DNA of 64,000 bases from Phyto melanocephala (lineage: Eukaryota; Arthropoda; Insecta; Diptera; Rhinophoridae): positions 136,757,305-136,821,304 of the forward strand of contig OW799234.1 in assembly GCA_941918925.1 (NCBI GenBank), in the 5' to 3' direction. Within the stretch, counting starts at the first letter, position 1. Each line of letters opens with the position of its first letter. The notes beneath the pieces were generated by a model. That model saw only the letters and a list, made by a program, of their open reading frames with translations, made no database searches and was not told where the DNA came from. Of this stretch, positions 33,783 to 47,400 are shown piece after piece. The position numbers and the translations under genes were made by a program.

Positions 33783-33825
33783 CTGCTCCAGATTCAGGCA
33801 GTTCCATTCTTTCATCTGTAGACAT
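33783..33825 (-). CDS. Possible first coding exon, otherwise unsupported
   Basis: On the minus strand AACAATGTC at 33825 is a good fly start context and opens MSTDERMELPESGA, followed by CAG|GTGTAC, a weak donor. Read through, the frame stops four codons later. No in-phase second exon was identified; an 18-nt apparent exon at 32916-32933 lies inside a dispersed repeat and was discarded. Listed only because start context and composition look coding. Confidence 0.2.
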
Positions 33826-33897
33826 TGTTAACTAACTTTATTTCATAAACAATTTAAATTTAATAATATTTTGCACTTTTGTTTGGATTTTCCTTTT

Positions 33898-34553
33898 TAT
33901 ACCCTTCACACAGTGAAAAAGGGTATATATAGGTTTGTCATTCCGTGTGAAATTTCTACAATTTTCATTTCCGACCCCATAAAGTATATATTTTCTGAAA
34001 GCTTATGAATAGGGGAGTCGATTAAGCTCTGTCAGTCTGTCCGTCTGACCGTCTGTCCGTGTGTATGTTGAAATCAACTTTTTGAAGCCCCCCGAAATCG
34101 CTTGGACTCGGGTGAGGTATTAAAATATCAGAAATATTCGGCAGTAGATCGGTATTGAAAATCAGAAACATCGGTTCATAAACAACTGAGATATGAGCAA
34201 AAACCCACGACCACCTCGATTTTTTTCACAAAAACAACATTACAACAACAACATACATACATACAAACTTGTATATTGGTTAAAGTAAACGTGGGATCGA
34301 ATCCCAGCTGAGCCAAAAAAATTTATTTTTATTTTTTATTTAATATATTATATATATTTTTATTATTTTTTTTAAATATACATACGTAAATTTATAATTT
34401 TACAATGGGATGTTTTTATATATGTATGTTTTTTATATGTATGTACGTATTTCATATGAGATAAATGGTGATACAAACTACTGTTATTGCATGACTACAC
34501 GTTGTGAAGGGTATATAAGATTCGGCATGGCCGAATATAGCACTCTTACATGT
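33898..34553 (+). mobile_element. mini-me/DINE-1-like element, full copy
   Basis: TATACCCTTCACACAGTGAA start, CCGACCCCATAAAGTATATA, GTCY tract 34031-34063, CCACGACCACCTCG, AT centre, TGTGAAGGGTATATAAGATT, hairpin TTCGGCATGGCCGAA and CTCTTACATGT end. Inserted after TTTT, consistent with T/T target preference. Confidence 0.8.
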
Positions 34554-35912
34554 TTTTTAATATTTTTTTCACAAATTGTATACTTTTTGTTTGCTTACTT
34601 TTGTTTGTTTACCTTTTGAATCATATGTTTTTTGGTTTTGCTAAATCTTACTGCAAGAAATTTCTGTAGTAAAAATTTGCAAATACTCAGTCAAGAACTG
34701 TCACTTTTCGCTCTCTATTTGTGCTCTCATTTACTACATTTTTGTGTAAACGAACGCAATTTCGTAAAATGCAGTAAAAATTTGTACAAACTCGTACAAA
34801 TTTGTGAGTTCTTGAACGAACCTTATATTTGCTTCAGTCGACATCCTCATTATGGAACATTTGTTGTAAAACTTCTAACCCTTAAATGACCTTAAATAAA
34901 GTGTCAAATTTGACTCCAAACTTTGTGTTGAATGGTACACTTGCAGTTTTTACATTTGTTAATACATATGGGCATTTCCTCCGAATGATCAACCAGGACT
35001 GAAAAATAAAATTTTGATTATCAACGTGTTTTACTTTTTATAATTATTTATTTATTTATTTCAATTCCGTAATATAAAGCCATAAAGGCTAATTATAATA
35101 TATTACATAGTTAGAAAAAAGTCTATGTTTTTGTAATAGAATGGTGTCATAGCTTATCTTAGCTGTTATACTTGAGGAAATTGGGCTGGAAACTGGACAA
35201 TTTTATATTTTATTTTTTTATTTTTAAGTATCTTACATGAAAATAATTTATTATGTTTGCAATCCTTCTTCAAAATTTCTTTATTACAATCAATTAAGAA
35301 GAGAAAAGTGTAAGAACAAAAAAAGTTCGATTAACAGGTAATTTTTTACATTATTTCTTATATATACATTAATCCAAGGCATATCCATAAGGTATATGCA
35401 ACGGCGAATTGATACAACAAAGCAACTTTTCATGGGATGTTTTATGTCAAGGCCAATTCGTATATCAGGGATGGAAAAGTTGTTTTTACATATTAAATAT
35501 AATAAAATTTGATTAAAAACAGAATATAAATTTTTTAAACACATTATTAATGACGCAAAAGCAAAAAATATACATAAATTAAGCACATTTATTATCAAAA
35601 AAGTACACTCAAGTTAATTGTTTAATACCGAAACCAAAATCACATTTCCTATCCCTGCATTAATAAATGAAATCAAAGCGAATTCAACCAATTTTGACAA
35701 AATGTTTCACAATCAGCTGGGCTGATAATTTCACCTGTATGAATTCGCCTTGCATTAATCGTACGTTTGCGACCGAAAACATAATTTTATTGTAATAACT
35801 TTGCATTAAACGTCAACAGGTGCCAGAAATTACAGATTTTAATTTAATTCGGTGTCACTAATTTTTATTTATTTGCAAAATTTCGTACGTTCACGACCGT
35901 AACTAAAATTTT
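34554..35912. other. Intergenic DNA with repeat fragments
   Basis: Holds a non-LTR 3' tail (35040-35150, minus, CCGTAATATAAAGCC), a CAAGGC-ended MITE (35450-35752) and a GTACGTTCACGACC/CGTACGTTTGCGACC repeat (35758-35900) that recurs at 39345-39530. No gene. Confidence 0.45.
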
Positions 35913-36716
35913 TAATACCTACCACCAAAAAAATTGGGGGTGGTGCCATTCCGTTTGTAACACATCGAAATACCCATTTAAGACCCCATAAATTATGTAT
36001 ATTCTGAATCGGGGTTTCATTTTATGACGATATAGCTATGTCCGTCTACCCGTCTGTTGAAAGCACGATAGAGGTCGGACCCAAGAAGCTTGGGCGCTCA
36101 AATTTTGCCAAAATATTTCTTATACACAAGGTTTGTTTGGTAGAGAGTTATAGCTCGTAATGCAAGAGTAGGTCGAAAAAACCGTGTCCTTCCAACATCA
36201 TATAAAAGGCAATTGTGTCCAAACGCATTGACGTAGAGCCATGAAACTTTGAATATATATTTCCTGAATAAAAACAATATTTTTCCTTGAAAATTGCTTG
36301 AAAATATGCATTAGGAAAGGAGTTATAGATCAAAATGTACCCAAATTTATACCTCATATTGTATTTTTCGGTATATTTTAAATTTAAAACCTAATAAAAC
36401 TGACAAAATTAGATGTGCGATTCTGAAATTTTGCATACATTGCTTTTTGGTCAAAGGATTTGTACTTAGGAAAATAAATATGACACGCTCACGTCCCATT
36501 AAACTCTTTTTATCAAATTTATTTATTTTCTCTATGAATAAAGATTTTGGAAGATTAAAGGACTATATTGAAATATCTAAGTTGTATTTATTAGGAGAAA
36601 CAACTTCGACACGCCTACTATAACGCCCACTTTTAACGTTATATACTGTTAACGAAATTTAAAAGCTCATAAAACCGACAAAATTAGAGGTATAATGATG
36701 AAATTTGCTACATAAA
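35913..36716 (+). mobile_element. DINE-like element, subfamily 3 (5' part)
   Basis: Starts TAATACCTACCACCA, has ACCCCATAAATTATGTATAT, a short GTCY tract (GTCCGTCTACCCGTCTG) and several blocks mentioning ATATAACG/CACGCC also seen at 52.7 and 60.6 kb. A subfamily 1 element begins at 36717 and the hairpin end is lost. Confidence 0.7.
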
Positions 36717-37556
36717 AACAAGTAAGAGCGCTATATTCGGCCGTGCCGAATCTTATATACCCTTCACAACGTGCAATAACAGTAGTTTGTGACACCATTC
36801 ATCCCATATGAAATACGTACATACATATAAAAACATACATATCTAAAAACATCCCATTGTAAAATTATAAATTCACGTATGTATGTTAAAAAAAAAAAAA
36901 TAAATAAAAAAAATAAATAAAAAAAAAAATTAAAAAAAAATGTAAAAAAAAAATTTAAAAAAAAATTATTATATATGTAATATAAATAAAACAAAAATAA
37001 AAAAAAATGTAAAAAAAAAAAATAAAAAAAAATAATAAAAATATAAATAATATATTAAATAAAAAAATATTAAAAAAAAATTTAAAAGAAAAAATTTTAA
37101 AAAAATTAAAAAAAAAATTTTTTTTGGCCCAGCTGGGGTTCGATGCCACGTTTTCTCTAACCAGTATACACGTTTGTATGTATGTATGTTGTTGTTGTAA
37201 TGTTGTTTTTGTGAATAAAAAATCGAGGTAGTCGTGGGTTTTTGCTCATATCTCAGTTGTTTATGTACCGATGTTTCTGATTTTCAATACCGTTCTACTC
37301 CCGAATATTTCTGATATTTTAATATCTCACCCGGGTCCAAGCGATATCGGGGGGCTTCAAAAAGTTGATTTCAACATACACACGGACAGACGGTCAGACG
37401 GACAGACTGACAGACTGACAGAGCTTAATCGACTCCGCTATTCATAAGCTTTCAGAAAATATATACTTTATGGGGTCGGAAATGAAAATTGTAGAAATTT
37501 CACACGGAATGACAAACCTATGTATATATACCCTTTTTCACTGTGTGAAGGGTATA
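36717..37556 (-). mobile_element. mini-me/DINE-1-like element, full copy
   Basis: Complete minus-strand copy: 5' end ACACAGTG variant at 37556, GTCY complement 37383-37422, A-rich centre 36890-37120, then TGAAGGGTATATAAGATT, hairpin TTCGGCACGGCCGAA and CTCTTACTTGTT at 36717. A-rich frames here are artefacts. Confidence 0.8.
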
Positions 37557-37959
37557 ATAAGCGATAATTTAAGACACAGCAAAATCGATGTGTACCTTTT
37601 TATAACGAAGATTGTTGAAGAAATTAAAAACCAACATAGCAAATTCCAAAACATATCGATTTTCTCGGACGGAAGTTGCTGTCAATACAAAATTGAATTT
37701 CGATTTTTTGTGACTACTTTAAATTAAGCACAGCTCTATATATTAATAAAATTAGCTTAAGGCCCCGTTGCTATAGCTATATATACCTAATTTAGTTTTA
37801 TACATTCATGAATATTCTAAATCTTTAAATAAATAAATATTAATAAAAACATCTATTCAATAAAAACAAAAATATCATACAATTTTTTAAAAATTCATTA
37901 TTTCATCCTACTATATATATATATTAATATAATAATAAATTAATATAAAAAATGTGATT

Positions 37960-38200
37960 GTTTGTATGTTTGGATATTTGTTACTTAATCACGCAAAAAC
38001 GGCTGAACGGAACTAAATGAAATTCGGCACATAGATAGATAACAACCAAGATTAACACATAGGCTTCTTTTTATCGCGATAAAAACGCGAAGTCGTTAGC
38101 AAACTCATCATCACACATCCTAAACGGGTTGTTTGTGTTGTAAATATTTTTATTATTGTTGTTAATACTAAGGCGAAGTCGCGGGCACAAGCTAGTATTA
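37960..38200. repeat. Dispersed repeat ending GCGAAGTCGCGGGCACA
   Basis: Second copy of the 4763-4915 repeat (ACGCAAAAACGGCTGAACGG, GGCACATAGATAGATAAC) plus a terminal GCGAAGTCGCGGGCACAAGC stretch common in insect genomes. The parental element is unknown to me. Confidence 0.6.
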
Positions 38201-38609
38201 AATAAAATAGTATAATTTCTTGTTATAAGTGTTGCTACAAACTATAAATTGAGTATTAAGCTTATTGTTTAGGAAATTTGAAGAAATTGTGTAAATACTG
38301 AATAGATACTAGACTCCTTCACAATACGACATTTTCTGTAAAAATGTAATTTTCAAAGATTTCATGCTTTGCTATGCCATGCGAATTTTAACAAGGTGTT
38401 ATAACATGCCAACTCAAACATACTGTCTTAGCATGTCATTGCAACTTAGGCAAGCTGTTGTACGCTGTTGTGTTTAATACCATGTCTTTCTTTGAATTCA
38501 AATAATAGAAATAAACAAGATTTCACAACTTTGAAAATTGTATTTTCGTATTTTTTAATTCTAGCAATGTTTTTTGTTGAATTGTTAGTTTAGATTCGTT
38601 CCTTGGAGT

Positions 38610-38930
38610 GTCAATTTACAAAAATTCAAATTAGTCCGCGTACTACTTTAGATCAAAGAGAATTGGTTTAAAACCATTTCAAAAATGGCACTCAGCGAAA
38701 AATAGCTGAAATGGTTAACATGAATTCTTCTACGGTTCAAAAAATTATTGAGCGTTTCATACATGAAAATCGGGTTCATAACAAAGGCAGGAAGGCACCG
38801 AATAAAATATTTAATGAGCAGGACGAGCGTTATATTTTGCGGAAAATAAAGGCAAACCCAAAACCCAAAAAAAAAACAGCCAAACCCGACACAAAACAAA
38901 TTGACTTTATTTATATATTTTCTAAATAAA
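38610..38930 (+). pseudogene. Tc1-like transposase, N-terminal relic
   Basis: In frame: QRKIAEMVNMNSSTVQKIIE, then NKGRKAPNKIFNEQDERYIL and RKIKANPKPK, the paired HTH DNA-binding region of Tc1 transposases. A frame interruption precedes the ATG and the catalytic DDE part is absent. Confidence 0.75.
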
Positions 38931-40840
38931 TCCTTAAAAGAAATTTCCTTAAAGTATGTAATTACAATTATATTAAATAAATTTCTGATTTTATTGCATA
39001 TAATGTTCTATTGCAATGATTAAAATGCACTATAAAAAACATGTGCTGCATATGTCACACGTATCGCATGTGTTGACTTTCTCATTTTCTATGCTCATGT
39101 ATGCAATATCACTGTTAGAACTATGTACAGATTTAATTAAACCAATTATACACTGTCTTTATATGTCTTTGTCAAACATGCATTTTCGGCATTGCATGAA
39201 TTAGCAGTTGCATTATGTGACACATGTTGCTATGTTGTATAGTGCAACAGTTGCAGGCCTTTAATAGATACCTACATTAATACGATCTTAAAATAAATTT
39301 ATAACTTTTGAATATTCCGTTAAATTTCGCAGATTTTTACTTTATTTTGCGTACGTTCGTGATCACATGTTTATAACTATGAAAACTTAAACTCGATGAA
39401 ATCCATCTTTTGCACTTAACATAGTCCTGCCAAAATGCTATCGAATAGTAATAAAAAAAGCTAGGAAAAGTTTTGTTTTATAAATTATTTGTACATCAAA
39501 AGCGTACGAACGTACGTTCGTGACCTTAGGAAATGCCCATATTTGACTGTATATGTATAATACCATTGCATTGTTTTATTGCAATAAAATGAAAATCAGT
39601 TGCTTTTACAATTATCAATTTAATACTTCAGTTATTAGAGGATGTGAGAAATCTACTTTTTTGTTTTCTAATTTTTGGCAGACATTTCTAGTATATAGTA
39701 TATTTGTTTAAAAAAATATTAAGAATGAAGTCGCACGAACTTTTGCCATTGCACCTCCAGAATGGTCTAGTTACGTCATTGATGTAACTCAACTTCTTAA
39801 ACAAAAATTTCCAGAGAATTAACATTTAGAGTCTGCAGAATGAAACTCAGACCATTTAGCGACAAACTCTGACTACAACCTTTGGAATATAGACATTATG
39901 GAGACTAATAAATATAGATATCGTACAAAATGATTTTTAAGTTTGAGGGATATACTAGATATCCGCCTAAAATTCTTCAATTGGAAACACCTTTTCAGTT
40001 ATTTTCCTATTTCTTAGATGAAGAAATATTAAAATTTCTGTTGGATTAGTCAAACAAGTAATTTTTTAAAAAGAAGCTTAACTCTTCAGAACTTATCTCT
40101 GTGTCGAAAATACAATACGTAAATTTCTTGGATTTCTTTCTTTTACTAGTGTTTTCCATTATCTTTTCCGTCTTACTGATCATATAATATAAAATTTGAT
40201 CTAATAGCACAAACTAAGACTCGAAATAGATTTAATAAATTTAGACAAATTTTTCACATGAATGATAATACCAGATCGAATTGGGCACGAAAAAGAGTTT
40301 ATGGAATCGCGTAATAAATGTTATTATAAGAATTTTAGGAAGCTAACCTCTTGTGTTTGAAAAAAATGTTATGTACAATATATATGTATAAGTATATAGT
40401 TATGCAATAACAAAAAAAAAAAAAAAAAAAAAATGCCCCAATGCCTAAAGTATCAAAATTAATACTAGCTTTATTTTTGCAATCACGTTTTTATTTTTTT
40501 TCCCTTTATCTGGTAAATAAAATAAACATATTGATAAAATTTTAAATTTCATTTGAAAAATATGGCTTTTAAGGGTTAATGGTGAATTTCTTACACGCTT
40601 ACATTGGCGTACCAAAAAATTTTCTTGGGGGTGGCAAAAGCTTAGAAAAGGGCTGAATCTTAAACTCAGTTAATTTTACATGTATAATAATTATTTTTTT
40701 TTTGAGTTTTCAGACCTAGTACCATTGTTTATTTTAAATTTTACGTTTTTAAAGGTCAAGCCTTTAATTTAGGACCAATATTGTGGGGATAGTTTCAGTT
40801 AGTTAGATAGTTAGATAGTTTTTAAAGTGATATAAAATAG
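38931..40840. other. Intergenic DNA with small inverted repeats
   Basis: Includes an inverted pair about 39015-39255 (ATGCACTATA / TATAGTGCA with CATGTG), a second CGTACGTTCGTGAC-ended repeat (39345-39530), an A run at 40410-40432 and a subfamily 2-like fragment at 40755-40800 (GGTCAAGCC...ACCAATATTGTGGGG). No gene. Confidence 0.4.
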
Positions 40841-40849
40841 TTTTGTTTG

Positions 40850-42060
40850 AAGATATACCTGATGGTGAAAGTATCTGCAGTCTTGAATCTGACAATTAAC
40901 ACAATGATCACGCTGATGTGATGGTACTGACGATATATCTTCAGGGCAGTATCCAATAATTGATGATGATTTCGACTCAGATGACGACATACCTTTATCA
41001 AATTTGTGTAGTATTTCTGTTAGTCTCTTACCTACTACGAGTTTTTTAGCGACTCAAATTGCCATCGTGCAGCTTTAGTGAAAAAAAAAATTTAGAATGG
41101 AAAAAGCCGGATGAGTACACAGCAGGTGGAGGTATACCTATTATACCTTGAAAGCTATTCCGTTTATTTTGGTCAGAGAATTTAGTGGAAATAATTAGCT
41201 TTCCAACAAATCTTTACGCTACACAGAAAGGGGCACCTTTTTTATAGAAGTATTTCTTGCCTTAACTTTAATAATGGGGATAAAAATGCTTAGCTATAAG
41301 GATTACTAGTCTTCTGCCCCTGACATAAAGAAGCCATACTTCCTATCTTTTATGACACTTAACCCCTTTGGCTGGCTTCTTAATAATTTGCATTTGAATA
41401 ACAATATCCTAATGCTTAAAAACCCGATTCTAATTATGACAAACTGTATAAGATTAGATCTATGTTCGATTTACTAAAAACTAATAAATGGGTGAGGTAA
41501 ATATCTACCACAGCAAAAGAAGGCGAATATCTTAAAAGAGGGCAATCAGTGACGAAAAAAATTCTTTTCTTAAATGGAAAGATTAAAGGTCAGTTTTTTT
41601 TCTTACCAACTACATAGATCCAACCATAGATCCATAGATCCAAGGCTGGTATTGTTACTCGCAGAGAACGTAATGGAGAAAACAATACGAATGCTTGTCC
41701 TGAAGCTGTTAGACAATATAAAAGTTGTACGAATTATATTAACAAATTTGACTAGCTGAAAAGCACTTATACTATTGATCGAAAGTCCCGCAAATGCTGT
41801 CCCGGAATTATTTTTCACTTTCTAGACTGCGCTGTCATAAACTCCTTTATTCTATATAAAGAACGTCAAAAAGCTACCATCCAGAACTAGATCAGATAAG
41901 TTCAAAAGAGTTTCGAAGACATGTTTACCATGAAATCTTAGCACCAGCTCAGGTGAAAAATTCGAGATCAGGTTCTAAAAGCTCCATCTCTGCGCCATCA
42001 ATTACCTATACGAATAAAGCGGTATAAACTGTGGCTGAAACAGTTAACTCAACAGGGATT
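40850..42060 (+). pseudogene. piggyBac-like transposase relic
   Basis: Shifting frames read SENLVEIISFPTNLYATQKG-like (41177-41235), MLSYKDYxSSAPDIKKPYFL (41288-41345), NPFGWLLNNLHLNNN (41362-), then CPxAVRQYxK-like (41699-41724), the segment after it ending ...DCAVINSFILYKERQK (41825-41870) and KEFRRHVYHEILAPA (41901-41945). This is the order of piggyBac catalytic-core and C-terminal motifs. The reading frame is broken by many stops and by loss of most of the middle. Confidence 0.7.
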
Positions 42061-42179
42061 TTTTAAAGTAGTTCTTAAATATGCTGGCAAACTAAAAAAT
42101 ATACAGATAATAAACACCTAAAAGAGTACAAGCAGCTTCCTTTTTTAATATTTTATGCAATATTGAAACTAAAAATCCC

Positions 42180-42645
42180 AGAGTTCTTTTGAAAGGTTTA
42201 ACTGTCAAACGAACTGTCGTACTAGTTTACATTTATAATCAGTGTACTTTGGAAAATTATCATGGATAGGTTTACGCTGGAAAACGCCACCAAATTATCA
42301 AAATTAATTTCGCAAATCAGTCATATATTCGCAAAATTATGTTCAGCAGCGAGATTATTTTTGGATTAATAAAAAATTGCCGCTCATACATACACACTCT
42401 ACTACATCCAGAAAAATTCATCGTTGGGTACGGTTTAACGCTGGTAGCATCATCGGACCACATTTCTTCAACTATCAAGGGGGAGCTCGCGTTATGATCA
42501 ATAGGTATCGTTTACTGCCTAATGATAAATTATATTTTATTTGAAAATATGGATGGCATTGATCCGAGGGAGATGTGGTTTCAACAGGATGGCGCTAAGT
42601 GCCATACGACGGCCATAACCAGCAATTGATTGAAATAAAAATTTG
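42180..42645 (+). pseudogene. mariner-like transposase relic
   Basis: Starts MDRFTLEN at 42262, then IHRWVRFNAGSIIGPHFF (42419-) and a broken DGIDPREMWFQQDGAKCHTT (42550-42610), the second catalytic Asp region (WFQQDGA.CHTA). Much of the centre is deleted. Confidence 0.75.
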
Positions 42646-43439
42646 GCGATAAGTTGATTTCGAAAAATAGATTTGGTTAAAATGTACTTTTCTTTTTTTT
42701 TTTGTTATTTTTTACAAATTCAATATTTTGGGGTTTCAAAAAAAAAACACCCAATATCTTTTTTTGGCAAGTCTTTTTTTGCGAATATTATCCAAATTAT
42801 TGCTTTCCTAAAACTAGAAAAAGTTTTTTTTAAAAAAGTTGAGTGTTTTCTTTTTACAATTTTTTTCATGCGATTCCAACATTTTGGATTTTAACTTTTT
42901 CATCATTTTTTTTATCAGTCACGGACTTTAATTTTATACCCATATCGACAATCTTGGTTCTCTAGAAGCTGAACAAATTTAATTTTCGTTTATAGATTTT
43001 AGGAAAAACACAGAAGAACTTGTATTTATTTTCGTACTTAAAGATCAGTTAGTTTAAAACTGATTTGTTAGTTTTTCTCAGGAATAATTTTCGAAGCTAT
43101 AGTTTTCAATTTCGTGTTCTAGCGCGTCAAAATTTTTTTGTATGATCTTGAGAAACTTGACATTTAAAAAAAAAACAAAACCAAAATACATATATCTTCT
43201 AAATTAAGGTTTAAACAATTTTATTGGGTCAGTATTTTTTAAACGTTAATTTTTAAAAATAGCAATGAAGCGTTGAATAATGGTTCTGATCGACAATTCA
43301 TTGTATTGATTATTATTATTGTTTGTGTTTAAAAGCTATGTTCAAACGGGGTATATCAAATGGGATGGAAAATAACTCTTTTATGTAATGTTTATGAAAT
43401 CTATTTATTAGTTTTTTATAAAATCTTAATAACATAACA
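42646..43439. other. AT-rich intergenic DNA
   Basis: No gene or delimited repeat seen; one T-rich open frame has no coding character. Confidence 0.35.
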
Positions 43440-43870
43440 TCTTTAAGTTGGGGACGGGTAGCACTTGAAACATGAGGGCTGAAAAGAAATTAAATAAAAA
43501 CCTTTTTCATTTACATTAAATAAGGTTTTTAAAGGGAAACGAAAACAAAGAATACGGAAAACAAACCAATCCGTCGCTTTGGCTGGAATTACCGATAATT
43601 TTAAACGATGCCATTTTAACACAAATACATCGAAATCTTTATTGAGTATGCGCTGTAAAGAGCTTTTCAAAATTTCCTGCATTGTCACCGACAATCTTAC
43701 GCACTGTTTCGATAATGACACTTGAACGGCTTGTTTTTGGATGACCAGTCTGTTTCTCTTCATAGTTGATGAAGTGAAAACACTATCTATAACCATATTT
43801 TTTGTTCAATAATGAAGACACGTTGTTCAATTGTGAAACGCTCCATTTCAACCTAAACTAACCCTAAACT
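43440..43870 (-). pseudogene. mariner-like transposase relic, N-terminal
   Basis: On the minus strand: MERFTIEQRVFIIEQK from 43846, then after a frameshift RETGHPKTSRSSVIIETVRK and SSLQRILNKD (43640s), the paired HTH region of mariner-like transposases. The open frame seen here is out of phase with the transposase over most of its length. Confidence 0.7.
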
Positions 43871-44435
43871 ATCAGCTGTCGAACTGTGTGTATGTTTTTT
43901 TTTTATATGAAAATGACGACAAATAAAAATCTAGCGTTATTAATTTTGGGACACATCTTTTTCCTATTAACAATCTATTTTATTTGAAGTAATAAAAACA
44001 ATACGAGTATATACATATGTATGCATGTTTGCATGCACATTTTTTCACTTTCACTATGTTTATATTTCAGCATATTTATCACCTAAATCTTATGTTTATT
44101 ATTATTATTATTATTGTAAATCATTTATTCTGGCTTTAATTAACTTGTTTCTTATCAATTCTCTTATTAATGACAAGAAAATAAAAATACACAATTTTAG
44201 AAAATAATGCTTTACTTCCCTAATTCTAATTTCAATAAATTGTAACATAAATAGTAGTCTTAAATTATTCAAATTATTCCAATTCGAAAAAATATTATTT
44301 TATAATTATTATGTTTTTCTTTTTATTTTTATTATAAACTCTTTTAAATTGACTCAACTGTCTAATGCTATGTTCATAGCCGATCTCACAATTAATGATG
44401 GATCATTTATCTGCAAACCAAAACAGTACATGACT

Positions 44436-47400
44436 TTAAATAGAATCATTTGCCTCTAGACTTGTTGTTGCATTGTCTTTTTGGCTATCGGTCGTTTGAG
44501 TTGGGTTTGCGACCTTGGCCGTAGATTGAATGGTTTTTGAAGTTGCGGGATAGAACAAATGTAACAGACTGGAATGTTTGGCGATTGGAGGGACGAATAA
44601 ATTACTCATTACTTTTAGTGGAGTGAACTTTTGGTGATGATGCTGCGTTCTTTGGTAGTAGGATGTTGGATGGTGGAACGTAAAATAATTTAAAGTGTCA
44701 CTATTGTAACTATTTGGAAACCTTTCTGAAGTGATAGACAAATTTTGATCAGAATCCGTTAGATGAGTACTCGACGGCATGATGTTGTTGCTTGTGAGTC
44801 TGGAATGTATTGAGTGCTTAAAATCTCTCTGTGGCAATGTAGAGGACAATGTGTCATTGGTACAGGAAAAGGAACGCGTTAATGATTTCGATTTTAAGTT
44901 TAACGGGTTCGTGGCTTGAGGGAATTTTCGAAACTTTGGCTTGTGACCCGGTGACAGTGTAGTTGATTTTGTGTCTATAATAAATATGGGAGCATTGCTT
45001 AAGCAGCCATTTAAGCTAGAGATTTGGGTATGATTTTCATTTTCTCTGGAGCAGAATTCTTGCAAATGTTTTAGCAGTAAAGGTGGGGTGTTAGTTTGTG
45101 TATTAAGTTTACAATTAGGTGAGTTAGATTTTGAGTTCTCATTGTTAAGTATTTCGTAATCGCTTTGTGAAAATGGCAAACTGGGAGAATGATCATCTGT
45201 ATCTGACCGTAATTTGTCACGAATTGCACAAGCAATTAAATATTGGTTAAGGGCATCATGATCTATTCCTATCCCTTGCTGACGACTAGGTAGAAGGACT
45301 TCTTCGAAATCATTATCAATCGGACTTGGTTCATATGTGCATTTGTTATAGGAGACTGCACTTTCACAAGTTTTTGCTTTGTTTTTTATGTTACGACGAA
45401 GTCTAGGTGGAGGATTTGGTGTAGCTGAATTCTTATGGTCTGGACAAACATAGCTGACTTTTCCCAACCCGGCTCCACCAGATGTTTCTATTTCATTCCA
45501 CATTTCTCTCTCAGTGTCGGTAGTAACAGAAGCGACGGCAGCTACAGTTTGATTTATATTATCTAGGCATGGACTAACTGTTCCACATGTCGGCGATAGT
45601 TGGGTATTTTTCAGTAATTGTAGTTGCTGTTGACGCAGCCAAATGGGAGAATCTGAAAACAAATTATAAAAAACTTCATATGCAAGTTTAACATTGGAAT
45701 AGTATCAGATATATATTACCTATATAGATCCTTCTTTGCATGGGATTCCTCGTACCAACATCCATCGATTGCAAACGATACTGTGATGCAAGTGAATAAC
45801 GGTGTTGTGCTTCTATTGTTTGATCGATTTCTACACCCATCATTTTAAGTATAAAGTTTTTTAAGGCCAATCTAAAGTCTTTTAAATGATAAGCATATAA
45901 TACTGGATTAACTGCAGAGTTAAGATGAGAGAGAATAATACAGAATAACGTCAATTTGGGATGTATGGAGCACGAAGGGCAAAAGGCTTTTATACAATTT
46001 ATGGTGTAGAGCGGTATCCAACATATCATAAAGAATAACACGATAACTGAGAGATTTTGAGTGGCCTTGACATCTCGCTTTCTGGCAGCACCTAATACTC
46101 TTAACATAGTGCCGCCATGACAAAATCTACCAGGATGCGTAATCTGTGCTATAGATGATCGACGACTTCCATCGCTCACAGGGTTCATTGTAACAATCTG
46201 TCGCACTTGATTTACGATTACTTTGTAAATGTGAGCATAAAAGGCCAACATTAATAAGGCTGGCGTTATTATAGTGGCAAAATATAGAAAAACTAAATAA
46301 TTATAGTCCATGACTTCGACAAATAGACAGGCCTGATTATCATCAACAGCCGCATGCCAGCCAAACAGCGGAAGAAATCCGACAACGGTACCAGCAACCC
46401 AACACAATGAAATTATCACTAAAAAATGTCAAATTCAATAATTATTCACTGCCATATACATAAAAAATAGTTTAGTTTTATTAAGGGCTTTGGCTTCAAT
46501 AAACCTTATAATATTATTTATGAGAAAAAAAACTGGTTTTAGTATCGAGCAATTTCTTAATAATGTGTCTTGTTTTTTTATATTTTATATATGTATGCAT
46601 GTGTTTATGTATGTACGCATTTTAGTATGTATGTATGTGTATGTATTTCATATTCCTGTAGAAAGCCAGGGGTAAAGTTCCTTCAAGGCAACGCTCTTGT
46701 CTATTATTTTGGTGACATTGTCAACAAAGAGTGCATACTTTTGCCCTGCCTTTAATGGATAGCGAAATTTTTAAAAGCTAACAAATTATATTTTCACAGT
46801 GCTATTCACAAAAATGATCGAAGGTTTATGGTTATTGCAGCTATTGTTTCATTTCGTTTTGTTGAAAATACATTTGGCCGGACACAAAATCAAAATTTTT
46901 TTGTTAAAATAAAATTATAAAGGGTCCGCCAAATAACTTTTTTTTTTGCAAATGCTATAAAAAAAAGTGTAGCTTCGGCTGTGTGGCACGTAGCGCCGAA
47001 TTGTTGAAACCAAATGTTGCCAATATCATCCTCTTCAATTTTTGTGAACAAAAATTCGTTCAACATGGCCCGATAACGATCGCCATTGACTACGGCCGCT
47101 CCTTGCTCATTTTCGAAGAAAAATGGTCCAATTATGCCTCTGGACCAAAATCCGCACCAAACAGTGACTCGTTATGGGTGTATCGGCTTTTCAATGTATG
47201 CGTGCGGGTGTTCTGTGCCCCAAATGCGACAATTTTGCTTGTTTACATCCCCGCCAAGATCAAAATGAGCTTCATCTGAAAAGATGATCAATATCAACTT
47301 GGATCCATAGTCCCTAATTTAAAAATAGTACTTTTTGATTGTCCATAATATTACCCGTCTCACCTCAGTTCAATAGTCGTTAATTAAGAAATTTCTCAAA

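Noticed and set aside
36764..37149. Phe-rich open frames that look like membrane proteins
   Set aside because: They are translations of the A/T-rich centre of a DINE-like copy.
43443..43796. 117-codon minus-strand open frame
   Set aside because: It is mostly out of phase over a mariner-like transposase relic; the real frame is broken.
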